Shown: one piece after another, positions 15,858-25,500 of the stretch
Layout: every line of letters starts with the position of its first letter
Numbering within the stretch: the first letter of the stretch is position 1
NCBI GenBank assembly: GCA_017541305.1
Contig: JAFXZJ010000015.1
Location: 1 to 61,255 of the forward strand
From: Clostridia bacterium
Lineage (GTDB): Bacteria > Bacillota > Clostridia > Christensenellales > CAG-138
Length of the DNA stretch: 61,255 bases
Direction: 5' to 3'
The notes under the pieces: generated by a model
Databases searched by the model: none
Seen by the model: the letters and a program-made list of their open reading frames with translations, nothing else
What the model was told of the DNA's origin: nothing
Translations under genes and position numbers: made by a program

Positions 15858-16192
15858 ACATTTATCAGGCGCTGGCACTTTCGCTCGTGCTGACCGAGGC
15901 AGTCGAGCTGCCCGTGTGCCTTGCCATGGGCTTTCGCGGAAGGGAGCTTGTGATAGTGCTTCTTGCAAACATAGTCACCAATCCCCCGGTGGTGTTCCTG
16001 CGCCACGTATTCTCGGCCTTCACGCCGCTGCCCGAATGGAGCTTCACGCTGGCGCTCGAGCTTGGCGCGTTCGCCGCCGAGGCGTTCATCTATCTCAGGG
16101 CGACCGAAAGGAAGCGCCCGATGCTCGATTCCTTCATCGCAAACGCCGTATCGTATTCGATAGGGCTTGCAATAAACGCATTCATTCTTTAG
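15854..16192 (+). CDS. Small multi-pass membrane protein
   Basis: A 112-residue protein with about three to four hydrophobic helices and the motif LTEAVELPVCLAMGFRG near the N-terminus, followed by LLANIVTNPPVVFL. This pattern occurs in unannotated membrane proteins of Clostridia; I do not know a function. It overlaps the transporter gene by 4 nt (ATGA), so it may be an accessory subunit. Confidence 0.75.
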   Translation: MNIYQALALSLVLTEAVELPVCLAMGFRGRELVIVLLANIVTNPPVVFLRHVFSAFTPLPEWSFTLALELGAFAAEAFIYLRATERKRPMLDSFIANAVSYSIGLAINAFIL

Positions 16193-16201
16193 GAGGCTGA
16201 T

Positions 16202-16351
16202 ATGTTTACGATCCTTGACGCCGCGCTGCCCTCGATATTCGATATCGCGGGAGGGCTACTGCCCTATCTTCTGTTGGGGCTGCTGATATCGGCCGCTGTC
16301 GCGGGAGCGATAGTGCTGATCGTGCTGTTCTCTAAGAAGAGGAGGAAATGA
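16202..16351 (+). CDS. Single-helix microprotein A
   Basis: A 49-residue reading frame with a strong AGGAGG 5 nt upstream of its ATG. After about 20 soluble residues it has one hydrophobic helix (LLPYLLLGLLISAAVAGAIV) and ends in a basic tail, FSKKRRK, predicted to be cytosolic. It has no Cys. The next frame is a clear paralogue. Function unknown. Confidence 0.7.
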   Translation: MFTILDAALPSIFDIAGGLLPYLLLGLLISAAVAGAIVLIVLFSKKRRK

Positions 16352-16352
16352 T

Positions 16353-16505
16353 ATGCTTCAAACGCTGCTCGATATAGCGTTAGCGCCGCAAGCTTCGGTC
16401 ATCGAATTGCTCGAATACCTTTTGATAGGTCTGCTGATCGCGGGATCCGCCGCGGCCGCGATAGTGCTGATAGTGGTTTTTTCAAGGAAAAGGAAGAAAA
16501 AATAA
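16353..16505 (+). CDS. Single-helix microprotein B, paralogue of A
   Basis: A 50-residue reading frame starting 1 nt after the stop of microprotein A; its GGAGG lies in the last codons of A. The helix and tail (LLIGLLIAGSAAAAIVLIVV, then FSRKRKKK) match those of A in spacing and composition, while the first 20 residues differ. Tandem duplication with coupled translation argues that both are real. Function unknown. Confidence 0.7.
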   Translation: MLQTLLDIALAPQASVIELLEYLLIGLLIAGSAAAAIVLIVVFSRKRKKK

Positions 16506-16523
16506 GAGGGCTTACGCCCCCTT
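16506..16523. terminator. Terminator between convergent genes
   Basis: GAGGGC, TTAC, GCCCCC forms a short stem. On the minus strand it is followed by TTATTTTTTC, so it best terminates the RNA methylase operon. Confidence 0.6.
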
Positions 16524-16528
16524 TGGAT

Positions 16529-17278
16529 TCACTCGCTCAGTTTATAGATCAGTATCGCGGCGGCGACTGCGGCGTTCAGGCTTTCGGCACGCCCCTTCAT
16601 GGGCAGGCGGTAGAGGAAGCATTTTTCGGCGACCTCGTTTGATGCGCCGTTGGCCTCGTTGCCGATCACGATCGCCCTGTTTGAGCCGAGCGCGGGAAGC
16701 TTTTCAGATCCCGCCAGATGCCCGCAGACCAAATCGAAGCCCTGCGCCTTCATTTTATCGAGCTCGGCGCAAAGGTCGCCCTGCCAGACGGGTATATGAT
16801 AGGTGGATCCCATTGCGGCGCGCACGGCCTTTGCCATGAACGGATCGACGCTCCCCTCGCCCACCAGCACGCCCGCGGCGCCGAACGCGTCGGCGGTGCG
16901 CAGCACGGTGCCGAGATTACCCGGATCCTGTATGCGGTCAAGGCAAACTATCAGCCCGCCGGGGTAATCATCAGGCGGGGCGGTATCCGGAGTTTTGACC
17001 GCGGCGAACACCCCCTGTGGGGAATCGGTATCGCACACGGCCTTCATCACCTCGCCCGTGACGGTGATAAAGGGTATGCCCATCGCGCCCAGCTTTGCGC
17101 CCGCGGTGGTGTTCCATTCGGCAACGAGCACCGTGTCGGGCACGACGCCCAAACCGAGCACGTCCAGCACCAGTCTTTCGCCCTCGATGATATGAAGCCC
17201 CGTTTCCCTGCGCCCCTTTTTGGAGGCGAGGGAGCGGAGCTCCTTTATTTTATCGTTTTTTACCGAAGTGATGATCAT
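16529..17278 (-). CDS. SpoU/TrmH-family RNA 2'-O-methyltransferase
   Basis: A 249-residue SPOUT enzyme. The N-terminal 90 residues form the substrate-binding domain with GERLVLDVL. The catalytic domain has LDRIQDPGNLGTVLRTADAFG (motif 1), AIVIGNEANGAS (motif 2) and LPMKGRAESLNAAVAAAILIY (motif 3), which together build the knotted SAM site. It probably methylates a ribose in 23S rRNA, as RlmB does, though tRNA is possible. It overlaps the transporter gene upstream by 4 nt. Confidence 0.92.
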   Translation of the reverse strand: MIITSVKNDKIKELRSLASKKGRRETGLHIIEGERLVLDVLGLGVVPDTVLVAEWNTTAGAKLGAMGIPFITVTGEVMKAVCDTDSPQGVFAAVKTPDTAPPDDYPGGLIVCLDRIQDPGNLGTVLRTADAFGAAGVLVGEGSVDPFMAKAVRAAMGSTYHIPVWQGDLCAELDKMKAQGFDLVCGHLAGSEKLPALGSNRAIVIGNEANGASNEVAEKCFLYRLPMKGRAESLNAAVAAAILIYKLSE

Positions 17279-18897
17279 CTCTTTGTGCCGGCTTCGGCGA
17301 TGTTCAGCGCGTGGTCGCCAACGCGCTCGAGGTCGGTGAGCATCTCAACGTAAAGCATGCCTATATCCGCCGAGCAGACCTTTTGCTCCATACGGGTGAT
17401 ATGCGCGTTCTTGTATTCGTCCACAAGATCGTCTATCTCCTGCTCGCGCCGCTCTATCTCGGAAAGCGGCACGGCGGAGCGGTCGTGCATGCTGGTGAAG
17501 GCGTCCTTCACGATGCTTATCACCTTGGGGAAGAGGTTGTCCATCTCGGCCATGGCGGATTCGGAAAGACCCAGCTTGTTTTCGCGCATGTGCGCAACGT
17601 AGCCCGCGATGTTCTCGGCATGGTCGCCAATGCGCTCGTAATCGGTGATGACGTGGTGCATGCGGTCGATCGACCTTGCTTCGGGCTCGCCCAGACCGGC
17701 GCGGTTGATATCCACAAGGGCCTTTGCGATCTCGTGATTGAGGAAATCGATGGTCTCCTCGTTATTGTCGATCTCGTCCAGGTCGCCCTTCTTCTTGGTC
17801 TTCATGGCCTCGTAAACGTGCTCCATATTGGTCACGGCCAGCTCGTACATCCTGTTGCACTCAAGCTCGGCGCCCATGACCGCGACTGCGGAGGAACCGA
17901 AGCCCTTGGCGGGAATGTGGATGAGGCGCTTGCCGGCATGCTTGTCCTCGCCGCGGATGATGAGGCGGGAAAGCTTGATCAGCAGGCCGGAGAGCGGGAA
18001 CATGATGAGCGTTGCGCCGATCTTTAAGAAGGTGTTGGCGTTGGCCAGCTGCTGCGCGTAATTCTCGGTGCCCGAGATGCGCTCGATAAAGCCTATCACG
18101 CCGGGGAAAATCTGCAGCAGCAGCACGCAGATTACGCACGCGAACAGGTTGAACATGACGTGTATCGCGGCGGTGCGCTTGGCGTCCTTGCTGCCGCCCA
18201 CGGCGGCGAGGACCGAAACGGTGGTGCAGCCTATGTTCTGACCGCAGATGAGGTAGACCGCTATCGTCAAAGGATGCGCGCCGAACGCGCCCGCGGCGGC
18301 CATGGCCTGAAGGATACCGACGGAGGCCGAAACGGACTGGAGCAGTATCGTCATCAGCGTGCCGAAGAGTATGCCCAGTATCGGGTTTTTAAGGCTGGTC
18401 ACGACCGATATGAACCATTGCTCGTCCTTAAGGGGCATCATGTGCTGCTTCATCAGCATCATGCCCATGAAAAGCATGCCCAGACCCGCGATGGTATAGA
18501 AGATGTTGTTCCAGGGCTTCTTTTTAAGGAAGGTCATGCCCATAACGCCTATGAAGGCGATGAGCGCGGCGAACTGATCGATATTGAACGCGATCAACTG
18601 GCCGGTGATGGTTGTGCCCACGTTGGCGCCCATGATGACGCCCACCGCGTTTTCAAGCGGCATGAGGCCCGTGTCGACAAAGCCGACCGTCATGACCGAT
18701 ACCGCGTTGGAGCTTTGGATGATACCGGTGATCACCATGCCCGCGAGCAGGCCCATGAAGCGGTTTTTCGTGAGCTTCTCGAGTATGGTCTTGAGCCTTG
18801 AGCCCGCGAGACGCTCGATGCCGTTGCCCATTATGCGTATGCCGTAAAGGAACAGCGCGATGCCTCCCGCAATGCCTATCCAGTTTTGAAAAGTCAT
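17275..18897 (-). CDS. Na+/phosphate cotransporter with PhoU domain
   Basis: A 540-residue protein. Residues about 1-310 hold two Na/Pi-cotransporter repeats with the QSSNAVSVMTVGFV and QSVSASVGILQAMA signatures. Residues about 335-540 form a PhoU-like helical domain. It imports or, in some relatives, exports phosphate with sodium across the cytoplasmic membrane. The start follows GGGGGGAAA. The RNA methylase gene follows with a 4-nt overlap. Confidence 0.93.
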   Translation of the reverse strand: MTFQNWIGIAGGIALFLYGIRIMGNGIERLAGSRLKTILEKLTKNRFMGLLAGMVITGIIQSSNAVSVMTVGFVDTGLMPLENAVGVIMGANVGTTITGQLIAFNIDQFAALIAFIGVMGMTFLKKKPWNNIFYTIAGLGMLFMGMMLMKQHMMPLKDEQWFISVVTSLKNPILGILFGTLMTILLQSVSASVGILQAMAAAGAFGAHPLTIAVYLICGQNIGCTTVSVLAAVGGSKDAKRTAAIHVMFNLFACVICVLLLQIFPGVIGFIERISGTENYAQQLANANTFLKIGATLIMFPLSGLLIKLSRLIIRGEDKHAGKRLIHIPAKGFGSSAVAVMGAELECNRMYELAVTNMEHVYEAMKTKKKGDLDEIDNNEETIDFLNHEIAKALVDINRAGLGEPEARSIDRMHHVITDYERIGDHAENIAGYVAHMRENKLGLSESAMAEMDNLFPKVISIVKDAFTSMHDRSAVPLSEIERREQEIDDLVDEYKNAHITRMEQKVCSADIGMLYVEMLTDLERVGDHALNIAEAGTKR

Positions 18898-19008
18898 AAG
18901 GTTTCCCCCCGATTGTTTTCATATTGAACCAACATAATAATACCACGCCGGGGTGACAAATACAAGGGGGAGCGGAAAAGTATATGCACGGCGCGTCAAG
19001 CTTTCCGT

Positions 19009-19040
19009 AAAAAAAAGCGCCCCCTTGGGCGCAAAAAAAA
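19009..19040. terminator. Bidirectional terminator
   Basis: GCGCCC, CCTT, GGGCGC is flanked by eight A on both sides, so it terminates strongly in either direction. It ends the flavin reductase gene. Confidence 0.9.
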
Positions 19041-19047
19041 CCCGGTC

Positions 19048-19521
19048 TTAACCTATTCCTATTATTTCGCCTATATACATGGTGTGGGGCGCTTCCTTGG
19101 CGTAATAGGTCTCGCGCACGGCCTCGGGCACGGCGGACGCGTCGAGCTCCTGCGTGTAGATCTTGCGGCACACCAGCGTGCGGAACGCCTGCACGTAGCC
19201 CACCAGGTTTTCGCCTATGCGCACGGGGGTGAGGTGCGATTCCGCGACCTTATCGCAGTCGCGCCCCGATTTGGAGCCCAGCAGCTTGAGCGCCTCGCGG
19301 TACTCCTCCTCGAAAAAGGAGACGGTGAAATAATCGTTTGCCTCCATGAACTCATGCGTGTAGCGCACGGGCTTGACGTAAACGGTCGCCACGGGCTTGG
19401 ACCAGAGCGTGCCCATGCCGCCCCACGAGATGGTCATGGTGTTGAAATCCGAAATGTCGCCCGCGGTCACGAGCGCCCATTTCCTGTCGAAAAGGGTGAG
19501 TATGTCGGTGGTGAAATTCAT
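19048..19521 (-). CDS. Flavin reductase-like FMN-binding protein
   Basis: A 157-residue split-barrel protein. FNTMTISWGGMGTLWSKPVATVYVKPVRYTHEF is the FMN-binding part (described here by residues about 26-58), and FTVSFFEEEYREALKLLGSKSGRD is the conserved middle. Relatives reduce free flavin or serve as small flavoprotein oxidoreductases. It has a good ribosome binding site (AAAGGAA) and stands alone between a terminator and a lipoprotein gene. Confidence 0.85.
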   Translation of the reverse strand: MNFTTDILTLFDRKWALVTAGDISDFNTMTISWGGMGTLWSKPVATVYVKPVRYTHEFMEANDYFTVSFFEEEYREALKLLGSKSGRDCDKVAESHLTPVRIGENLVGYVQAFRTLVCRKIYTQELDASAVPEAVRETYYAKEAPHTMYIGEIIGIG

Positions 19522-19536
19522 AAACAGTTCCTTTCT

Positions 19537-20568
19537 TTACCAATCGAAATGCGCCATAAGCTCGCGGCTTAGCAGGTTATCGGGATCGTCTATCATCACT
19601 TCGCCGTATTCGACCGAAAGCGCGAATTCGCGGCCCTCACGAACGAGATACGGCCTTCCGTCATGCACCGCAAGGGAATAATCACCGTGATCAAGCACAT
19701 ATCCCGCGAGCGCTTCACTTTCGGGCTTGCCTTCATTCATGCCGAACACCTCGAATATGAGCGATAAGAACCCGGAGGTCGGGCCATAGCCCAGAAGTAT
19801 CGCCTCGGTCTCGCCGTCGCCGTCGATATCCGCAGCGGCGGGATCATAGCACATTATCTCCTTCGCGCAGCCGCCCGCGGCAATGAAAACCGCCGTGGAG
19901 AAAACGGGATCGTCCACGCCGGGCTGGGGCGGCGCGTTGAACAGCGCACGGAAGAGCTGCATACCCGTCGCCTCAAAGAAGCCCTCGGGCGTTATATCGA
20001 GTATCGCGGTCAAGGGACGGGAGGCGCCCCGGGAAAGATTCGTCCAAGTCCTGTCTGCCGCTTCCGCGGCGGCCTTTATCGCCGCCTGCGCCTCGTCCGC
20101 GCTCATGCCGACCCCGCGGGAGCCGATGCTGACCTTGATATCGCAGTAGGAATAGGCGTCGGTGTTGTCGGATATCTCGATCCACGCGTCGCCGCGGTAT
20201 AGTATCTTCGCCCATTTGCCCTCATCGTTTTGAATGAGGGTGAAGCCCTCCGTGACGCGCGCGTTGGCGTATGCCTTCACGTCGGCCGGGGAGACGTTAT
20301 CGTAATGCACCCATTCGGCTTCGGCGTCCTCCGCCGGCCATTCGGGCAGCAGCGCAAGGCGCAGCGCCTCCGGCCCCGGTTCAACCGTGGGGGAGGGCTC
20401 GTCCGTGGGCGCCTCGGGCTCGTCGGTCACGGGCCCGGCAGAGGGGATCTCCGTTGCGCGGATCTCGCCCTCTCCGTCAACGGGCGGAGTCGCCGGATCT
20501 TCCGACGTGCAGCCGAAAAGGGAGATAATCAGCAGAACGGCTGTAATAATGCAAACGGTTTTTTTCAT
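19537..20568 (-). CDS. Lipoprotein, unknown function
   Basis: A 343-residue protein starting at 20568 (MKKTVC), set by AGGAGG upstream. The lipobox is LFGC, followed by a Pro/Glu/Thr-rich linker. The body has no family I recognise. The segment AADIDGDGETEAILLGYG resembles a single FG-GAP/calcium-binding turn. A REP begins 16 bp upstream of the start, between it and ychF. Its Ser/Pro linker style matches the other lipoproteins here. Lgt, encoded at 29048, would lipidate it. Confidence 0.75.
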   Translation of the reverse strand: MKKTVCIITAVLLIISLFGCTSEDPATPPVDGEGEIRATEIPSAGPVTDEPEAPTDEPSPTVEPGPEALRLALLPEWPAEDAEAEWVHYDNVSPADVKAYANARVTEGFTLIQNDEGKWAKILYRGDAWIEISDNTDAYSYCDIKVSIGSRGVGMSADEAQAAIKAAAEAADRTWTNLSRGASRPLTAILDITPEGFFEATGMQLFRALFNAPPQPGVDDPVFSTAVFIAAGGCAKEIMCYDPAAADIDGDGETEAILLGYGPTSGFLSLIFEVFGMNEGKPESEALAGYVLDHGDYSLAVHDGRPYLVREGREFALSVEYGEVMIDDPDNLLSRELMAHFDW

Positions 20569-20584
20569 GGAGTTCCTCCTGATC

Positions 20585-20617
20585 ACTGACCAATGGGGAC
20601 GGTTCTCGGTGGTTAGT
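20585..20617 (+). repeat. REP-like palindrome upstream of a lipoprotein gene
   Basis: ACTGACCAATGGGGAC, GGTTCTC and GGTGGTTAGT. It has the same order as the RAYT-flanking REPs with several changes. It separates ychF from the lipoprotein gene. Confidence 0.65.
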
Positions 20618-20629
20618 AATGTGACCGGA

Positions 20630-21718
20630 TCACACGTTGAACCTGAACACGACTATGTCGCCGTCCTGCATGACGTAATCCTTGCCCTCGGAGCGGACGA
20701 GGCCCTTTTCCTTGCAGGCCTGCATGGTGCCGTTTTCGATGAGGGTATCGTAATGCACTACCTCGGCCCTTATGAAGCCGCGCTCGAAATCGGTGTGGAT
20801 CTTGCCGGCGGCCTGGGGCGCCTTGGTGCCCTTTACTATCGTCCAGGCGCGCACCTCCTTGGGCCCGGCGGTGAGGAAGCTGATAAGCCCCAGCAGACGG
20901 TAGCCCGCCTTGACGAGCTTGTCGAGGCCGCTTTCGCCTATGCCCAGCTCCTCGATGAACAGCTGCTTTTCCTCAAGCGAGAGCGAGGAGAGCTCCTCCT
21001 CGACCTTGGCGGAGACGACTATCACCTCGGCGCCCTCTTTTTCGGCCTGCGCCCTGAGCTTTTTAACGTTCTCGGTCTCGGTGCCTATCTCGTCCTCGGC
21101 GATGTTGGCGCAATAGATGACGGGCTTGGTGGTGAGCAGGAAGTACTGCGCGATCTCCTCGCGCTCCTCGTCGGTCTGGGGCATGGATCTGACGGGCAGC
21201 TGCTTTTCGAGATGCGCGTATATGCGCTCGCAAAGCTCTATCTCGTGCTGATACTTCTTCTCGCCCGATTTGGCCGATTTGCGCGCCTTGTCAAGGCGGC
21301 GCTCGACCGTTTCCATATCGGCGAAGATCAGCTCGATATTGATGGTCTCCATATCGCGGATGGGATCGACGGAGCCGTCCACGTGGACCACGTTGTCATC
21401 CTCGAAGCAGCGGACGACGTGCACCACGGCGTCCACCTCGCGTATGTGGGAAAGGAATTTGTTGCCCAAGCCCTCGCCCCGGTGCGCGTCGCGCACCAGG
21501 CCCGCGATATCGACGAATTCGATCGTGGCGGGGGTGTATTTCTGCGGATCGTACATTTTGGCAAGCACGTCAAGGCGCTCGTCGGGCACGGCAACAACGC
21601 CCACGTTGGGCTCGATGGTGCAGAAGGGATAGTTGGCGGCCTGCGCGCCCGCCTGGGTTATCGCGTTGAAGAGGGTGGATTTTCCCACGTTGGGAAGACC
21701 GATGACTCCGAGTTTCAT
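20630..21718 (-). CDS. ychF: Ribosome-associated GTPase/ATPase YchF (OLA1)
   Basis: A 362-residue Obg-family P-loop protein. The start is [14 protein letters not shown], set by GGAGG; the longer frame has no ribosome binding site. G1 is GLPNVGKS (7-14), G3 is DIAGLV, and a C-terminal TGS domain is present ([25 protein letters not shown] and the C-terminal [16 protein letters not shown]). YchF prefers ATP and acts in ribosome-linked stress responses. Length matches the family's usual 363 residues. Confidence 0.97.
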   Translation of the reverse strand: MKLGVIGLPNVGKSTLFNAITQAGAQAANYPFCTIEPNVGVVAVPDERLDVLAKMYDPQKYTPATIEFVDIAGLVRDAHRGEGLGNKFLSHIREVDAVVHVVRCFEDDNVVHVDGSVDPIRDMETINIELIFADMETVERRLDKARKSAKSGEKKYQHEIELCERIYAHLEKQLPVRSMPQTDEEREEIAQYFLLTTKPVIYCANIAEDEIGTETENVKKLRAQAEKEGAEVIVVSAKVEEELSSLSLEEKQLFIEELGIGESGLDKLVKAGYRLLGLISFLTAGPKEVRAWTIVKGTKAPQAAGKIHTDFERGFIRAEVVHYDTLIENGTMQACKEKGLVRSEGKDYVMQDGDIVVFRFNV

Positions 21719-21759
21719 ATGAGAATTTTCCTCCAAACAGAGCATAGTGATACGGATAC

Positions 21760-21788
21760 ATTTTAACCCCAAACGCATTATTTTGCAA
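21760..21788 (-). promoter_or_regulatory. ychF promoter
   Basis: On the minus strand: TTGCAA (21788-21783), a 17 bp spacer and TAAAAT (21765-21760). Confidence 0.65.
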
Positions 21789-21807
21789 GCATAATGTGGC
21801 GGGCAAG

Positions 21808-21836
21808 TTGAACGGGGAACGTTTTTATGGTAAAAT
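21808..21836 (+). promoter_or_regulatory. Promoter giving a leaderless transcript
   Basis: TTGAAC (21808-21813), a 17 bp spacer and TAAAAT (21831-21836). The ATG at 21843 is 6 bp beyond the -10 box and no ribosome binding site intervenes. Confidence 0.7.
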
Positions 21837-21842
21837 CAATGT

Positions 21843-22502
21843 ATGATCAAAAAAAGATTTGGCCGAACATTCAAAAACGCTTCGCGTATCGCGGGCGTTA
21901 TATGCGCCGCCGCGGTGATATGCGCGCTGGCGCTGCTGGCGTTTGCGCTGAACGCGCCGTCAAAGGCCCCTTTGAGCGCGGAGAAGATATCCCTGGTGCT
22001 CGAAAACAACGAATATTCCTCGCCCGAGATGCGCGCCGTGACCGAATCGGCGGTATCGCTGGTGGGAAAGGTGCACTATTTCTGGGGCGGCAAGTACGAC
22101 GGGCTAGGCCCCGACCCCGCGTGGGGCGAGCCGCGCATCGTCACGAGCGAGGGCAGCGTCAATACGGGAAAGGAGCTGCCGTGGGGCCTTGACTGCTCGG
22201 GCTTTGTCACCTGGGCGTTCATACAGGCGGGCTATACTTCAAGCGAGATAGGGCACGGCACGTGGAATCAATGGTTCGCGTCGGACGAGATAAGCCTTCT
22301 GGAGCTTCGTCCGGGGGATCTGGTGTTTCAAAACCTCTATCCCGAATCGAGCGGCAACCACGTCGGGATCTGCATCGGGTATCTGGACGGCAGGCCCGTC
22401 GCCGCGCACTGCTCGAGCGCGGAGGACAATGTTGTCGTGACTTACGTCAGCGACATATTCAATTACGCAAGAAGACCCATTTTGAGAGGAGCTGCCGAAT
22501 AA
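21843..22502 (+). CDS. Membrane-anchored NlpC/P60 hydrolase
   Basis: A 219-residue protein with one N-terminal helix (about 14-36) and an extracellular NlpC/P60 domain. The catalytic Cys is C118 in GLDCSGFVTWAF and the His is H173 in GNHVGICIGYL. Such enzymes cut stem peptides of peptidoglycan. The ATG at 21843 sits 6 nt after a consensus promoter, so the mRNA is probably leaderless. addB starts 1 nt after its stop, so the two share a transcript. Confidence 0.88.
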   Translation: MIKKRFGRTFKNASRIAGVICAAAVICALALLAFALNAPSKAPLSAEKISLVLENNEYSSPEMRAVTESAVSLVGKVHYFWGGKYDGLGPDPAWGEPRIVTSEGSVNTGKELPWGLDCSGFVTWAFIQAGYTSSEIGHGTWNQWFASDEISLLELRPGDLVFQNLYPESSGNHVGICIGYLDGRPVAAHCSSAEDNVVVTYVSDIFNYARRPILRGAAE

Positions 22503-22503
22503 A

Positions 22504-25500
22504 ATGAGCGCGGAGCTTGAATTCGTACTTGGAAGGAGCGGCACGGGCAAAACCGCCGCCCTGTTTTCGCGCGTTGCGCAAAGGAAGCGCGATGGGGGCG
22601 AGATATTCGTTATCGTGCCCGATCAGGAAAGCTTTGAGACCGAAAGGCGGCTTTCGGGCGCCTTAAGCGGCGGGCTGATGGGCGTTACCGTGACCTCGTG
22701 GAGCGGGCTTGCCCGGCGCGAGCTGGATTCGCTGGGCGACCGCCGCGCGTTCCTTTCGGATCAGGGGCGCGTGATGCTGATAAGGCGGTCGGTGGACGCC
22801 TGCTCGAAGGACCTGACCGTGTTCCGCCGCTCCGCCGCGCACAGCGGCTTTCCCGCCGAGGCGGACGAGCTGATAAAGCGCTTCAAGCGCTGCGGCATGG
22901 ACGCGCGCGGCATTTCGGAGGCCGCGGAAAGGCTTGACGACGGGCTTCCCCTGCGCGACAAGCTGCACGATATCGCCCTGATACTCTCGGAACTGGAGCG
23001 GCGCACGCAGGATCGCTATATAGATTCCGAGGACATGATGAACGAGCTGATACGCCGCCTGGGCGAAAGCTCGCTTTGCGGAGCGCACGTGTTCATAGAC
23101 GGAGGCGCCACCGTGACCGAGCAGAGCTTTCCCATGTTCGCCGCGCTGCTCGATCGCGCCGCAAGCATATGCTGCGCGCTGAATTACGACGATTCCCCGC
23201 GCGGGCGCGCCCTGTTCTTTCCCGAGGCGCGCATATTCGAGCGGCTTGCCGATATGGCGCGCGAGGCGGGCGTGAGCTTTGCCGTCACGCGGCTTTCCGA
23301 AAGTAAGCGCCCCCGCACGCCGGCGATAGGGCATCTTGAAAGCGAGCTTTTCGCCTATCCCGCAAAAGTATTCGAAGGCGAGCCCGAGGGGCTTTCGATA
23401 TCCTTCTCCGCCGACGCGCGCGACGAGGTGGCCGAGGCCGCCGAATGCATACGAAGCGCCGCGGCGCAGGGCATGCGCTATCGCGATATGACCGTGATAA
23501 TAAGTGATCTTGACGCCTATTCGCCCATCGTTTCAAGGATATTCCCCGAATACGGCATACCTTATTTCACCGACGCAAAGCGCAGCCTTATCACTCACCC
23601 GATCGCGCAGCTGATACTTTCCGCGCTGCGCGCCGCGGAATCGGGCTTTTATATCGACAGCATACGCGAGCTTGTGAAATCGGGCTTCTTCGATATCGGC
23701 GACGATGAGGCGGAGCGCTTTGAGAACTTTATTTTGGCCCGGGGCATTTACGGCGCGCGCCTGACCGAGGCGTTTGCGGACGGCGACGCCGAATTCGAGC
23801 AGACGCGGCAAAAGCTGATGACGCCTCTTTTACACCTTCGCGAGAACGTGCGCGAGGGCGGCTGCGAGAGCCGCGCGCGGGCGATACACGCATTTATGGA
23901 GGAGCTGGATCTTTACGGCAGGCAGCGCGCGCTGTGCGATTCGCTTCACGAAAAGGGCCTTTACCGCGAGGAGGAGGAGAACGCGCAGGTGATAAACACC
24001 GTGCTTGAGGTGCTCGATCAGCTCTACGTGATAATGGGCGATGAGCGCATAGGCCTGAAGCGCTTCATATCGGTCGCCGCCGAGGGGTTTTCGGCATATG
24101 AGGTGGGCGTGATACCCACCACCTGCGATCAGGTGCTTGTGGGCTCGGTGGACAGGACCCGCTCGCGCGAGGTGCGCCTGCTTATCGTGCTGGGCATGTC
24201 CGACGGGCTGTTCCCCCGCCCGCGAAGGGACGCGGGAGTTATCGACGACGGCGACCTTGCGACGCTTAAAAGCATGGGGCTTGAGCTGTGGCAAAGCTCG
24301 CGCGCGCTGGCCGAAAGCGACCTTTTGACGGTGTATTCCGCGCTTTCAAAGGCCACGGAGCGCATAGTGTTCAGCTGTCCGCTGGCGGTCGCTGGCTCGG
24401 CCGAGGACGCTTCCGCGCTGCCCTGCCGCCTGATAGGCGCGATAAGAGAGATATTCCCGCTGATACCCGTGTTCGATCACAGCGCCGAGGCGGGCTTCCG
24501 CAGCAGCGAGCGGGCGGCCTTTGCCGCGCTTGCCAAAAAGCTGCGCCGCATGCTTGACACGGGCGTGCCCGATCCCGAGGCGGCCGTGCTTTATTCCTAT
24601 TTCCTGCACAGCCCCGCGCACAGGGAGGCGCTGAAATCGCTCACCTCGCAGTGCTTCGGGCAGGAGCCGCTTGCGCCATTCGGGCACGAGCTTTCGCAAA
24701 AGCTTTACGGCGGGCGGCTTTACGGCTCGGCCTCGCGCCTGGAGGACTTCAACAAATGCCCCTTCCTGCACTTCGCGCGATACGGGCTGTGCGCCCAGCC
24801 GCGAAAGGAGCGCACCATGCGCGCAACCGACAAGGGCACCTTCCGCCACGCGGTGCTTGAAGCTTACGTGCGCTATATCATGGACAACGATATCGACTGG
24901 CGGGATATCGACGACGAAAGGACTTTTGCGATACTGCGCGAGATCGTGCCGCCCATAATGACCGCCGAGGGCAGCGGCGTGCTTTACGACACCGCCCGCC
25001 AGCGCGCCGAGCTCGTGGGGATGATAGAATCCATCAAGATCACCTGCTGCGTGCTTACGCGCCAGATCGCCGCGGGAAGCTTCCGCCCCGCGGGCTGCGA
25101 GGTGAGCTTTGGCAGGAAGGAATCGCCCTTCCCGCCCCTCGTCATAGAAACGCCCTCGGGCGCAAGCTTTCGCATAAGCGGCGTCATCGACCGCATCGAC
25201 TCGTTTGAAAACGCCAACGGCGACTCCTTGAGCCGCATAATCGACTATAAATCCGGCGGCAAGGATTTCAAATTCGGGCATCTTGCCGCGGGCCTGCAGC
25301 TGCAGCTGCCCCTTTACGCGGCCGCGATAGAGGCGGCGCGCACGGTGGGCATGTTCTATATGCCGGTCATGGACGTTTCGCCCACAACGCTGGAGGAGGG
25401 CGACGCCGAAAGGCTGCTCACCGACGAGCTGATAAAGGAATTCCGCCTGAACGGGATATGCCTGAGGGACGAGGAGGTCGTGGCCGCCACCGACGATTTC

